Virus record (IMG/VR): IMGVR_UViG_3300046777_002767
Location: 1-24,180 of that record
DNA: 24,180 nt
From: a virus
Direction: 5' to 3' (one strand)
This document shows positions 1-7,439 of the stretch, piece after piece. The stretch's first letter is position 1, and each line of letters begins with the position of its first letter. Made by a program: the position numbers and the translations under genes. The notes below the pieces were generated by a model. It worked only from the letters and a program-made list of their open reading frames with translations, searched no databases and was not told the DNA's origin.

Positions 1-1
1 T

Positions 2-307
2 AAAGATATACAAATTATTTTTATTGATGAATGGGTAAAGGATGAAAACTACATTTCCGTTGATGCCATCATTTTTAAAGTTGATATAGAAGATCCGTCA
101 ATGATGGATCATTTTATGGATATAAAAATGGGATACGATGGAGGATATACTTTTTATGAAAAAATAAAAATAGATACTTATGGTGAATATTTAGTCAAAA
201 TAATTGCAAATTACGAAAATGGCACTAGAAAAATTCTAGATCAACAAGAGTTTGTTGTTTTTAAAGAAATTGATTCGGAGGTGCATGATTTTGACTTTGG
301 AATATAA
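2..307 (+). CDS. 3' end of a beta-rich phage protein (5'-truncated)
   Basis: The frame is open from the window edge to TAA at 305-307, so only the last 101 residues are visible. I do not recognise the family. The visible part alternates hydrophobic and charged residues, with a Tyr/Gly-rich stretch (MGYDGGYTFYEKIKI) followed by YGEYLVKIIANYENG. That pattern resembles the closing strands of an immunoglobulin-like or other beta-sandwich domain. The tail is acidic (EVHDFDFGI). The next gene starts inside this one in another frame, with its ribosome site at 277-281, so the two are probably co-transcribed. It could be a virion or adsorption protein or part of the modification cassette. Certain as a coding end, uncertain in function. 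Confidence 0.6.
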   Translation, partial: KDIQIIFIDEWVKDENYISVDAIIFKVDIEDPSMMDHFMDIKMGYDGGYTFYEKIKIDTYGEYLVKIIANYENGTRKILDQQEFVVFKEIDSEVHDFDFGI

Positions 308-938
308 TGTAAGCAAGTTATTCCCAGGACAGGTAGTGTTTTCAAAACATTGCGAGGTTGATAAAGAAGATATTGATTTATTCTATAAATGTAAAGATTT
401 ATTGACAGAAAAAAAATCAGACATTAGAAATTCTATCTGGCAAGTTTTTAATGATTTAGATAAAAAAATAGTGATTAATAAATATCAAAAGTATATCTTA
501 GAGTGCTTGGCTATTTACTGTGATATATACCCAGAATCTATTCATTCTATTCAATGGCAGGAGAAGATAAATATTATAGTTAATAAACCTGGGGAGAATG
601 AAAAAACGTTTAATCCATCTAGATCCTTTGTTGAAAGCGACGGGTATATTAATAATGCCCCGTTTAATAGACAACTTGTAGTAGAACTATATTTAGATAC
701 AGACTATGAGGGGGGTCACCACTCGTTTGAATATATTGACTTAAATAATTATAAACCAGAGTCTGGTGATATTGTTATATACCCAGCATCCTTCTTGTGG
801 TCTAGAAAAGAAAAGAGTATAATAAAGGGTCGTAGAATGTATTTGAGAACATTCTTTAATGGTGGCAAAGACTTCTTTAATGAAGATAAAGATTTAGATT
901 TACCAGGAACAGAGTTGTTCTTTTCTTATATGAGATAG
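291..938 (+). CDS. degenerate prolyl-4-hydroxylase-like 2OG-Fe(II) oxygenase homologue
   Basis: A 215-residue protein (217 from the ATG at 285). The C-terminal half looks like the double-stranded beta-helix of 2-oxoglutarate/Fe(II) dioxygenases of the P4H type: the strand LVVELYLDTDYEGG, then SGDIVIYPASF, then GRRMYLRTFF with an Arg that could hold 2OG. Aligned by eye with the next gene, the proximal H-x-D is E-S-D (about 115-117) and the distal His is replaced around Trp170. The iron site therefore looks lost, which suggests a pseudoenzyme or partner subunit. Start: GGAGG at 277-281 is only 3 nt from ATG285 but 9 nt from TTG291. The same GGAGGTGC-N6-TTGAC layout precedes the gene at 6675, so TTG291 is preferred. 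The family call rests on overall pattern only. Confidence 0.6.
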   Translation: MTLEYNVSKLFPGQVVFSKHCEVDKEDIDLFYKCKDLLTEKKSDIRNSIWQVFNDLDKKIVINKYQKYILECLAIYCDIYPESIHSIQWQEKINIIVNKPGENEKTFNPSRSFVESDGYINNAPFNRQLVVELYLDTDYEGGHHSFEYIDLNNYKPESGDIVIYPASFLWSRKEKSIIKGRRMYLRTFFNGGKDFFNEDKDLDLPGTELFFSYMR

Positions 939-945
939 GATAAAA

Positions 946-1617
946 ATGTTATCAGATGAAGATAACCCAATAGTTCTTCCAGAAGGTATTACTAGAAGGA
1001 CAGAGGCTGGCTGCATAGAAATATTTGAAAACATAATGTCTGATGACATTGCTAAAAAACTTATATCCGTCTTTGAAGATTCACACATTAATGAAGAATG
1101 TCCCGCAGAGTATCAAGAGGCAAGAATTGGTGGAGAAAACATTGTCGGAGGCGAGTATAGGTCTAATTCAGTAATGTCAATTCAAGGCCACACGGATATC
1201 TCTGGGTTTAATGTATGTTCCTGTAAAATGGATGAAGCGGAGAACTTTTTAAGAAGTATTTTTATCCCGTGTGTTAATTTTTATCAATTGAAGTATGACA
1301 TAGAGGTGGCCTTTGATGAAGGACTTCAGTTATTAAAATATGGGCCTGGGAAAGAATATAAGCCTCATGCAGACGCTGGACCTGGGGTAAGCGGTAGGGT
1401 TCTTTCAGGAATAATATTTTTAAATCCATCGGACTATGAAGGTGGCTCAACATATTTTATTAATTTTAATTATAACTTAAAAACTAGTGGTCCATCCATA
1501 GCATTATTTCCTTCAAATTATGCGTATACGCATAGAGCAAAAGCAGTATTTTCTGGAACAAAGTATGCAATAGTAACGTGGATGTGGGCACCATGGTCAG
1601 GACAACCAGATGGGTGA
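946..1617 (+). CDS. 2OG-Fe(II) oxygenase, prolyl-4-hydroxylase-like
   Basis: A 223-residue protein with a complete non-haem iron dioxygenase signature. The motif YKPHADAGPG gives His141 and Asp143 of the H-x-D pair. GRVLSGIIFLN and DYEGGSTYF follow as core strands (151-171). FPSNYAYTHRAKAV gives the distal His196, and SGTKYAIVTW supplies Lys206 as the probable 2-oxoglutarate ligand. Family knowledge: such enzymes hydroxylate an unactivated carbon, often proline C4 in a protein, using O2 and 2OG. No signal peptide is seen, so it should act in the host cytoplasm. ATG946 has AGGA six bases upstream and lies just after the previous stop. Its 3' end overlaps the next oxygenase by 8 nt. The substrate cannot be read from the sequence. 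Confidence 0.85.
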   Translation: MLSDEDNPIVLPEGITRRTEAGCIEIFENIMSDDIAKKLISVFEDSHINEECPAEYQEARIGGENIVGGEYRSNSVMSIQGHTDISGFNVCSCKMDEAENFLRSIFIPCVNFYQLKYDIEVAFDEGLQLLKYGPGKEYKPHADAGPGVSGRVLSGIIFLNPSDYEGGSTYFINFNYNLKTSGPSIALFPSNYAYTHRAKAVFSGTKYAIVTWMWAPWSGQPDG

Positions 1618-2122
1618 TAAAAATCCAATAGTAATAGATAATTACTTTAGTAATGATAGATTGAATAAAATAGTAAACTCAATAAATTCTATGCCAAAGA
1701 GTGAATGGACGTATGATCACCTCTACCGAAGATATAGGATGAGTAGCCCATATGTCACTAAACTGTCAATGTTTGAGTTAGATCGGGCAAGAGAAATATT
1801 TAATAACGATAGTTTATTATATACATACTCTTTATTTTGTCTATACAATCAAAAAGATTCATTTTTAGCAAAACATAAAGATGATAATGCCTGTACATAT
1901 ACATTAGACATATGTCTTTATGCTAAAAATCCCTGGGACATGTATATAGAAGGGGTCCCGTATCAGTCAAAAACTAATAACGCTATATGTTTTTATGGAG
2001 AAGATCAATTACATTGGAGAGAAGAAATGGGTGAGGATAACAGCGTGCTAATGATGTTTATTCATTTTGCAGATAGAGATCATTGGTGGTTTCAGGCAAA
2101 TAATACGGAGTGTATAGCATGA
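1610..2122 (+). CDS. small 2OG-Fe(II) oxygenase (P4H-like)
   Basis: A 170-residue protein, short for the family. The catalytic triad is readable: FLAKHKDDNACTYTLDICLY gives His89 and Asp91, and CFYGEDQLHWREEM gives the distal His135. An obvious basic 2OG ligand about ten residues later is not clear, so cofactor binding is less certain than in the preceding gene. The N-terminal half (PIVIDNYFSNDRLNKIVNSI) matches the usual opening helix of P4H-like enzymes. ATG1610 has AGGA at 1599-1602 with a 7-nt gap, inside the end of the upstream gene. Its TGA overlaps the next ATG (ATGA). It is diverged from the other two oxygenases, so they are not recent copies. Likely a hydroxylase in the same pathway. 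Confidence 0.75.
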   Translation: MGDKNPIVIDNYFSNDRLNKIVNSINSMPKSEWTYDHLYRRYRMSSPYVTKLSMFELDRAREIFNNDSLLYTYSLFCLYNQKDSFLAKHKDDNACTYTLDICLYAKNPWDMYIEGVPYQSKTNNAICFYGEDQLHWREEMGEDNSVLMMFIHFADRDHWWFQANNTECIA

Positions 2123-3366
2123 ATAGAGTAACGCCGTTTGAAAATTATTCAAATACCATTTTTGATAAGAATTTTGAGCAGAGGAATAATAAGACTATTT
2201 TTGTTTCTATACCTTGCTATAGAGATAAAAATGTTATTAATACTATTAAATCTATGATTCTAAACGCAAAACGTCCTGAAAATATTTATATCTCTGTAGC
2301 GTTCTCTCTAATATTAAATCATGAAAAGTGGATTTCAGAAATAAATCAATTAGCCTCATCAAGCAACATAAATTTAAAAGTAAAAGTGCATGAGGTATTT
2401 GAAGTAAATAAGATAGGTGAACTAAGATCTATAGCAGACGCAGAGTACAATAAAGAAGACTACTATATGCAAATATCACCATCTACCGAGTTTGATCCTA
2501 TGTGGGATGATATTTTAATTAAGCAATATGAAGATATTATTAATAATAGACCCAATGAAAAAGTCATTTTTACCTGTGAGCCAAGAGGATATCTTCCGCA
2601 CGATGATGTAGTTGAAGGATATACATTTTTTACTAATCATAAAACAAAAATTTCTATGCAAAGACAAGAGTCTGATTATTGCAGAGTTCCTATTGTTGGT
2701 TTCAATGAATTTGTTTTGCAGGAACATATAGATAGTAACTATACCGATCAAGATGATAGTCAAGGACTATCTCAAATATTACAGGATGAAATAGTTGAAT
2801 CCTTAAAGGCTGAAAAATTCTTAGAAAAAAACGGCTTTCCTATTTTTACCAGTAGATCTTTTAGAAAAGATGAATATATTGCTTCAGCGCTAGGAGTTTC
2901 TTCAAAATTTATTTTTGCAAAAGCAAAAGATTATTTAAAGAATAATCCTGCCGATAGAGATTGCATAGATTTTGAGGAGGCAAATTTTATATCCTTTGTT
3001 AATTTACTTAACTCTGGGTATAGCATTTTTTCATTAAGGTTTACTCCGCTGTATCATCTTTATGAAGGAAAGGATCTTTTTTCTCCAATAAGAAAGTCTC
3101 CTAAAGATTTTTATGAAGATACTGATATGTCAGATACTTCATCGTATAAAAAATGTAAGAAAATAATTGAAGATTTCAATCTTCTAGATATGGATAAAAA
3201 AGCAAGAATGGGTTATTTATTTTCTATAGACTGGGACGCAAATAAGTTTAAAGTTAGATCAAAACAACTAGATGATGTTTTGGTCAAGTGTATAAATTCA
3301 TCAGTATCCTTATACAATTTTTCTATAAATGAAAACACCCTTCATTGGAATAAGACTGGACTATGA
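2119..3366 (+). CDS. GlcNAc-transferase-like protein (PF11397-like), diverged active site
   Basis: A 415-residue protein. The opening strand IFVSIPCYRD (27-36), followed by NVINTIKSMILNAKRPENIYISV, is very typical of the family of Skp1 hydroxyproline GlcNAc-transferase (PF11397). The later block NLLNSGYSIFSL...PLYHLY (about 295-315) matches the family's C-terminal motif. The metal and sugar-nucleotide motif, normally D-S-H after a YY-L strand, reads YYMQISPSTEF (115-125). The usual G-E-E reads F-E-E. Catalysis may therefore be altered or lost. ATG2119 is preferred over GTG2110: it overlaps the previous TGA as ATGA and has GGAG at 2107-2110, 8 nt upstream. It sits between the hydroxylases and the tandem unknown family. 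Confidence 0.72.
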   Translation: MNRVTPFENYSNTIFDKNFEQRNNKTIFVSIPCYRDKNVINTIKSMILNAKRPENIYISVAFSLILNHEKWISEINQLASSSNINLKVKVHEVFEVNKIGELRSIADAEYNKEDYYMQISPSTEFDPMWDDILIKQYEDIINNRPNEKVIFTCEPRGYLPHDDVVEGYTFFTNHKTKISMQRQESDYCRVPIVGFNEFVLQEHIDSNYTDQDDSQGLSQILQDEIVESLKAEKFLEKNGFPIFTSRSFRKDEYIASALGVSSKFIFAKAKDYLKNNPADRDCIDFEEANFISFVNLLNSGYSIFSLRFTPLYHLYEGKDLFSPIRKSPKDFYEDTDMSDTSSYKKCKKIIEDFNLLDMDKKARMGYLFSIDWDANKFKVRSKQLDDVLVKCINSSVSLYNFSINENTLHWNKTGL

Positions 3367-4067
3367 AAAAAATAATATTTACTAATACAGTTTCAGAATT
3401 AGATGATGCTGCTATTATGCCATCACCATCTCTAAAAAGTTTGCCTGGGTGGTATAAAAAAACAGAGTCATTTGTCGGAGGCAAGTTTACCCCCGCTGAA
3501 GGTATGCCTAATCTAACCGTAAAAAAATGTGTCCCAGTACTAGATAGCATTGGTCTCGGGTATATAATAACTCTATGGACAGACGTATATGTTGAGAGGG
3601 AGGGTAATCAAACATCATTTCAGCCCAGCATTGTTAGAACTGAAACAAAACCAGTAGATGGACACCCTATAGAGCAGCAGGCTCCGCTCTATCCAGTACC
3701 ACCAGGATTTGATAGACAAATTTTAAAATGGATAAATCCATGGCATATAAAAACTCCTAGGGGTTATAGTTGTTTTTTTACCACTCCAATACATAGAGAT
3801 TTACCTTTCCAAATTATGGAGGGGGTAGTGGACACAGATACATTCCCATTGTCAGTCAACTTCCCATTCTTTTTAAGATCAGACTTTTCTGGAACAATTC
3901 CTCACGGAACTCCTATAGCACAAGTAATACCCTTTAAGAGAGATAATTTTGTATCAGAAAAAGGGGAGTTTGATTCTAAAAAATATTCTTCAATACATAA
4001 TTATCACGACACAACATTTTTTAATAGATATAAAAATAAATGGTGGTCTAGGAAGGTCTTCAAATGA
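3363..4067 (+). CDS. uncharacterised tandem paralogue 1 (DUF6065-like?)
   Basis: A 234-residue protein, first of three adjacent paralogues. Blocks shared with the two downstream genes: LPGWYKK near the N terminus (27-33), KKCVPVLDSIGLGYII (54-69), KTPRGYSCFFTTPIHRDLPF (130-149), GVVDTDTF (154-161), and GTIPHGTPIAQVIPFKRD (177-194), ending in a W-x-RK tail. The last block, in which a strand after G-T-P carries I/V-P-F-K-R, hints at an all-beta fold. From memory the pattern resembles DUF6065, which has no known function; this was not checked. This copy is the most diverged, with C-P for C-M-P and an extra Pro-rich loop (about 95-114). ATG3363 overlaps the previous TGA (ATGA). Its place among hydroxylases and transferases suggests a role in the same modification, as inference only. 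Confidence 0.6.
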   Translation: MKKIIFTNTVSELDDAAIMPSPSLKSLPGWYKKTESFVGGKFTPAEGMPNLTVKKCVPVLDSIGLGYIITLWTDVYVEREGNQTSFQPSIVRTETKPVDGHPIEQQAPLYPVPPGFDRQILKWINPWHIKTPRGYSCFFTTPIHRDLPFQIMEGVVDTDTFPLSVNFPFFLRSDFSGTIPHGTPIAQVIPFKRDNFVSEKGEFDSKKYSSIHNYHDTTFFNRYKNKWWSRKVFK

Positions 4068-4819
4068 TTTTTAAAAGTTTGTTTAATAAAAAAAATAATG
4101 TAGAGAATGAATATGAAAACATAGAGTTTATAGCCAGAGATGATTTTATAAACGCTGCCTCATCCCCACCTATTCCAGCAAAAAATATGATGCCAGAATG
4201 GTATAAAAATATTCCTCCACATCATACTAGAAGCCCAGATTTTGATGAAAGGCATGGAAACAATAACTCAACTATGAAACAATGTATGCCCTTCTTTGAC
4301 AGTCTTACTGCTGGGTATCTAATGCTTACCCCATGCGACATAGTTGTAGAAAAATCCTTTGATGGTAAGACTGCTAAAATTTTTTGCAATGAAATGTTTT
4401 CAGTAGTTGGTGAAAGGGGCGCTCCAGGAAAACACTCTATGCCAATACCAGATGACTATTATCGAATAGAATATACTTGGAAAACTCATTGGGAAGCAAA
4501 AACTCCTAAAGGATATAGTTGTCTATACACTCATCCAATAAATAGGCCCGACCTACCATTTTATACAATTTCTGGTGTTATGGATACAGACAATTGGTAT
4601 CTTACAGGAAACCATCCATTTTTTATAAAAAAGGGTTTTGAGGGAGTAATTCCTCTTGGTACTCCAATGATGAGTATCATGCCGTTTAAAAGAAACTCTT
4701 GGAGATCTTCAAGTAGAGCGGTAGATGTAATGGAAAGAGATCTTTTGCAGGCTAAGGTTAGAAGACATGCTAGCGGAGGATATAAAAAAGAAATATGGGG
4801 TAGAAAGGATTATTCATGA
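4064..4819 (+). CDS. uncharacterised tandem paralogue 2 (DUF6065-like?)
   Basis: A 251-residue protein and the longest of the triplet, with an extra ~25 residues at the N terminus. It carries the full shared pattern: PAKNMMPEWYKNIPP (38-52), KQCMPFFDSLTAGY (72-85), CD at 91-92, W...HWEAKTPKGYS (139-152), YTHPINRPDLPFY (155-167), GVMDTDNW (171-178), PFFIKKGFEGVIPLGTPM (185-202) and a GGYKKEIWGRKDY-type C terminus. The invariant Cys, Trp, Asp-Thr-Asp and His positions could form a ligand or metal site, but no catalytic motif is recognised. ATG4064 overlaps the previous TGA, with AGGAAGG at 4050-4056 and a 7-nt gap. It resembles the following copy more than the preceding one. Confidence 0.6.
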   Translation: MIFKSLFNKKNNVENEYENIEFIARDDFINAASSPPIPAKNMMPEWYKNIPPHHTRSPDFDERHGNNNSTMKQCMPFFDSLTAGYLMLTPCDIVVEKSFDGKTAKIFCNEMFSVVGERGAPGKHSMPIPDDYYRIEYTWKTHWEAKTPKGYSCLYTHPINRPDLPFYTISGVMDTDNWYLTGNHPFFIKKGFEGVIPLGTPMMSIMPFKRNSWRSSSRAVDVMERDLLQAKVRRHASGGYKKEIWGRKDYS

Positions 4820-5514
4820 TAGTAGAATGGGTTCCACAGAATGAATATGCTGAAAAACATATTCCACCTCCTTTGCCTGCTAAAAATTTTATTCCAGATT
4901 GGTATAAAACAATGCCGCCCTTCCAGTCAGGACATACCCCAAAAGTTATAGGAACTAAGGCAGACGCTACTGCTAAAATGTGTATGCCGCTTATGGATTC
5001 TTTTTCAATAGGTTATATACAAAGCACATGGTGCGATATTTTTGTTCAAAAAGATCACCAGGGAACAAAATTATTTCAGGCAAACGACTCACAACCTATT
5101 TTTAGAGTAGGTGAGCCTAGCAAGCCAGAGAAAATAATATGCCCACCAGGATACATAGATGTATCTTCATCTTGGTGGACTCAATGGGAGCCAAAAACTC
5201 CTAAGGGATGGTCTACAATATACACACATACTTTAAATAATTACTCTCAACCATTTTATACAATGTCTGGTGTTGTAGATACAGATCAATGGTGGCTTGG
5301 CGGTTCTATCCCATTTTTTATTCAGGAGGGTTTTGAAGGACTTATTCCTGCCGGAACCCCCATGTATCAAATAATTTTTATTAAAAGAGAAAATTGGCGG
5401 TCAAAGACGTTAGAGTATTCTCAAGACTCTATTAAAACATTGTATGATTCAGTATTCAATAGTTTTTATGGTGGATACAGAAAGTTAAAGTGGAGCAAGA
5501 AACAGTATGAATGA
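4816..5514 (+). CDS. uncharacterised tandem paralogue 3 (DUF6065-like?)
   Basis: A 232-residue protein, third of the triplet. It begins almost at the conserved region: PLPAKNFIPDWYKTMPP (19-35), then AKMCMPLMDSFSIGY (53-67), CDIF (73-76), WWTQWEPKTPKGWS (120-133), YTHTLNNYSQPFY (136-148), GVVDTDQWW (152-160) and PFFIQEGFEGLIPAGTPM (166-183). It is unusually rich in Trp and Pro and has no signal peptide or membrane segment. ATG4816 overlaps the previous TGA (ATGA), with AAAGGA at 4803-4808. It overlaps the next gene by 8 nt, so expression of the run is probably translationally coupled. Function unknown. Confidence 0.6.
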   Translation: MIVEWVPQNEYAEKHIPPPLPAKNFIPDWYKTMPPFQSGHTPKVIGTKADATAKMCMPLMDSFSIGYIQSTWCDIFVQKDHQGTKLFQANDSQPIFRVGEPSKPEKIICPPGYIDVSSSWWTQWEPKTPKGWSTIYTHTLNNYSQPFYTMSGVVDTDQWWLGGSIPFFIQEGFEGLIPAGTPMYQIIFIKRENWRSKTLEYSQDSIKTLYDSVFNSFYGGYRKLKWSKKQYE

Positions 5515-6694
5515 AAAAATATTTGTCTCCATTCCCACTATGAATGATTCTGAATATCTTCCAACAATAGAAAGGTTACTATCGTCGGCTCAATTTCCAG
5601 AAAGAGTTCATATTGGTACTACTATTTTTTGGAAAAAAGATGATCTTCCCATATATGGTGCGCCATTTTTCTATAAATTTATAAAAGAACTAGAATCTAA
5701 ATACTCATCTAATGTGAGTTTTGATGTATTGCCTTGGGAAAAATATAAAGGCGTTGGTAATGGCAGAATAGAGCCACTAAAACATTATAATAATGAGAAA
5801 TACTATTTATCATTAGACTCTCATACGGTATGTATAAAAAATTGGGACAGAGTATTAATAGAGAGATACGAGAATGCAAAAAAATATTTTGGAAGAATGA
5901 TTTGCTTAACCACATATTTGCCAAACTATTACTCCGAAGACGATAAAAAAAATCTATCAGACGTTGCTGATGATATTACAGATTCACATTATGGCCTAGA
6001 TATTGATCTAGGCATGAATGTAGTCTTTCCAAAAGGAGATAGCATATCTAGATGGCAGTTCTTTGACTACAATCATCATCTACCCAGAAAGTACTTTCAT
6101 GAAGATTATATCTTTCCATTTCCAAATGATTGTAGGCTATCAAGTGATAGTAAAGTCCTAGATAATATAATTGAAGATCAATATCTTCCTGCTAAAAAAA
6201 TATCAGCGCATTTTACTTTTACAGAAGCAAATCCATGGCTTACAGGACACCGTATAAACTTACATCCAGATATTCTTTTTTGGGGTGAAGAATTTTATCA
6301 ATCCTGCCTAGCATATGCTAGAGGTTATAATTTAGTCTGGATAAAAGATCCAATATTTTTTCACCACTATGTTCCACTTACGGCAAAAAAGGTAACAATT
6401 AGCAACTATGAAAATAATAATTCTCTAAGAAGAATAGAAGAGATAATTGAGTATGATTCATTCTCTGATAAAAATAATATATTCAATCAATATATTAATA
6501 GTAATGATGAATTAAACAATAAAATACGGTTAGAAGAAAATATAGCAATAAAAAATTTATTAGAAAATAAAGATTTTTTTGGACATATGCCAAGAAGTAC
6601 TATGGCTTTTTGTAGATACGCAAAAATAAATGTACTAAAAAGAACAACTGCTCCCTGGTGGGAGGTGCCAAAAATTGACATTATTTTCAAATGA
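5507..6694 (+). CDS. GlcNAc-transferase family protein (PF11397-like), intact motifs
   Basis: A 395-residue GT-A-type glycosyltransferase. It opens with KIFVSIPTMNDSEYLPTIE (4-22), the family's first strand and helix. KYYLSLDSHTVCIKNWD (98-114) holds the D-S-H metal and sugar-nucleotide motif (Asp104, His106). WGEEFYQSCLAYARGYNLV (259-277) holds the G-E-E block with the catalytic-region acidic pair, and PIFFHHY (282-288) is the usual closing motif. Eukaryotic members transfer GlcNAc from UDP-GlcNAc to hydroxyproline of Skp1; bacterial and phage members are mostly uncharacterised. The start overlaps the previous gene by 8 nt, with GGAG upstream. With three P4H-like genes close by, this is the best candidate for the transferase step of the proposed pathway. 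The acceptor is unknown. Confidence 0.8.
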   Translation: MNEKIFVSIPTMNDSEYLPTIERLLSSAQFPERVHIGTTIFWKKDDLPIYGAPFFYKFIKELESKYSSNVSFDVLPWEKYKGVGNGRIEPLKHYNNEKYYLSLDSHTVCIKNWDRVLIERYENAKKYFGRMICLTTYLPNYYSEDDKKNLSDVADDITDSHYGLDIDLGMNVVFPKGDSISRWQFFDYNHHLPRKYFHEDYIFPFPNDCRLSSDSKVLDNIIEDQYLPAKKISAHFTFTEANPWLTGHRINLHPDILFWGEEFYQSCLAYARGYNLVWIKDPIFFHHYVPLTAKKVTISNYENNNSLRRIEEIIEYDSFSDKNNIFNQYINSNDELNNKIRLEENIAIKNLLENKDFFGHMPRSTMAFCRYAKINVLKRTTAPWWEVPKIDIIFK

Positions 6695-7439
6695 AAAAGT
6701 ATTTATGCCATTTAGAGAGGATAGCGCTGGACAGAGAAACCCTATGTTAGAGTTATCAAAAGAATACTACGAAAAAATTGGGCTGTCCGTAGAAATAGTA
6801 GATTCTGATTCAGATGACTTTAATAGATTCCAATGCTATAACGACGTTTTTAAAAAGTACGACGTTGAATATGCATTAATAATAAATGCAGATACAATTC
6901 TTCCTCCAGTATCAATATATAAATCATTTGAAATAATAAAAAATGAAGATGTTGTAGTTAAACCATCTTTTAAAACTGTTCGTATAAAAAATATGGAAAA
7001 AGAATTTATAGAAAAATTAATTAATAATGATATATTGGATAATTTTGTTTCCTTAGGATCTACACCATCCTTTCATCTAGGAACCTCTTGGGCAATTAAT
7101 AGAAAAACATGGGAAAAGGTTGGTGGATTTAATGAAACCTATTTAGACTCTATATTTTGTAATTTAGACTTTGCAATTAGATCATCAATATGTGCAAAAC
7201 TTATTTTTTTAAATTATGATTCATACGCATTTTCACATGCCCTACCATTTCCAAGATATGACATATTAGATCATAAGAATAGAATAAACTTATTAAATAA
7301 ATTTTTCTTAGATGAAAATAGAAATGTCTCTTATTTTATAAATAATGAAGTAAATAAATTAGAATCAGACGATATAGATCAAATTTTAGACGTAGATAAT
7401 TTTATTAAAAACTATTGTTTAGATAAGTTTATTTGTTAA
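6675..7439 (+). CDS. GT-A glycosyltransferase (GT2/GT27-like), TTG start
   Basis: A 254-residue protein. EYALIINADTILPP (65-78) carries the D-x-D-like N-A-D at 71-73. GTSWAINRKTWEKVGGFNE (136-154) is the classic acceptor-side block of GT-A transferases, and FCNLDFAIRS (161-170) supplies the following acidic residue. His188 fits the late metal-binding His. This suggests transfer from a nucleotide-sugar, possibly extending the sugar placed by the preceding enzyme. The TTG at 6675 is chosen because GGAGG (6661-6665) sits 9 nt upstream, and no other start fits before the conserved start region. It overlaps the previous gene by 20 nt. Its 3' end overlaps the minus-strand acetyltransferase by 11 nt. 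Confidence 0.75.
   Translation: MTLFSNEKVFMPFREDSAGQRNPMLELSKEYYEKIGLSVEIVDSDSDDFNRFQCYNDVFKKYDVEYALIINADTILPPVSIYKSFEIIKNEDVVVKPSFKTVRIKNMEKEFIEKLINNDILDNFVSLGSTPSFHLGTSWAINRKTWEKVGGFNETYLDSIFCNLDFAIRSSICAKLIFLNYDSYAFSHALPFPRYDILDHKNRINLLNKFFLDENRNVSYFINNEVNKLESDDIDQILDVDNFIKNYCLDKFIC

Noticed and set aside
291-7439. DNA base hypermodification (TET/JBP-like oxygenase plus base glucosyltransferase)
   Set aside because: The oxygenases have P4H-type spacing and strand patterns rather than a TET/JBP layout, and the transferases resemble PF11397 rather than T4-type base transferases. Kept only as an alternative.
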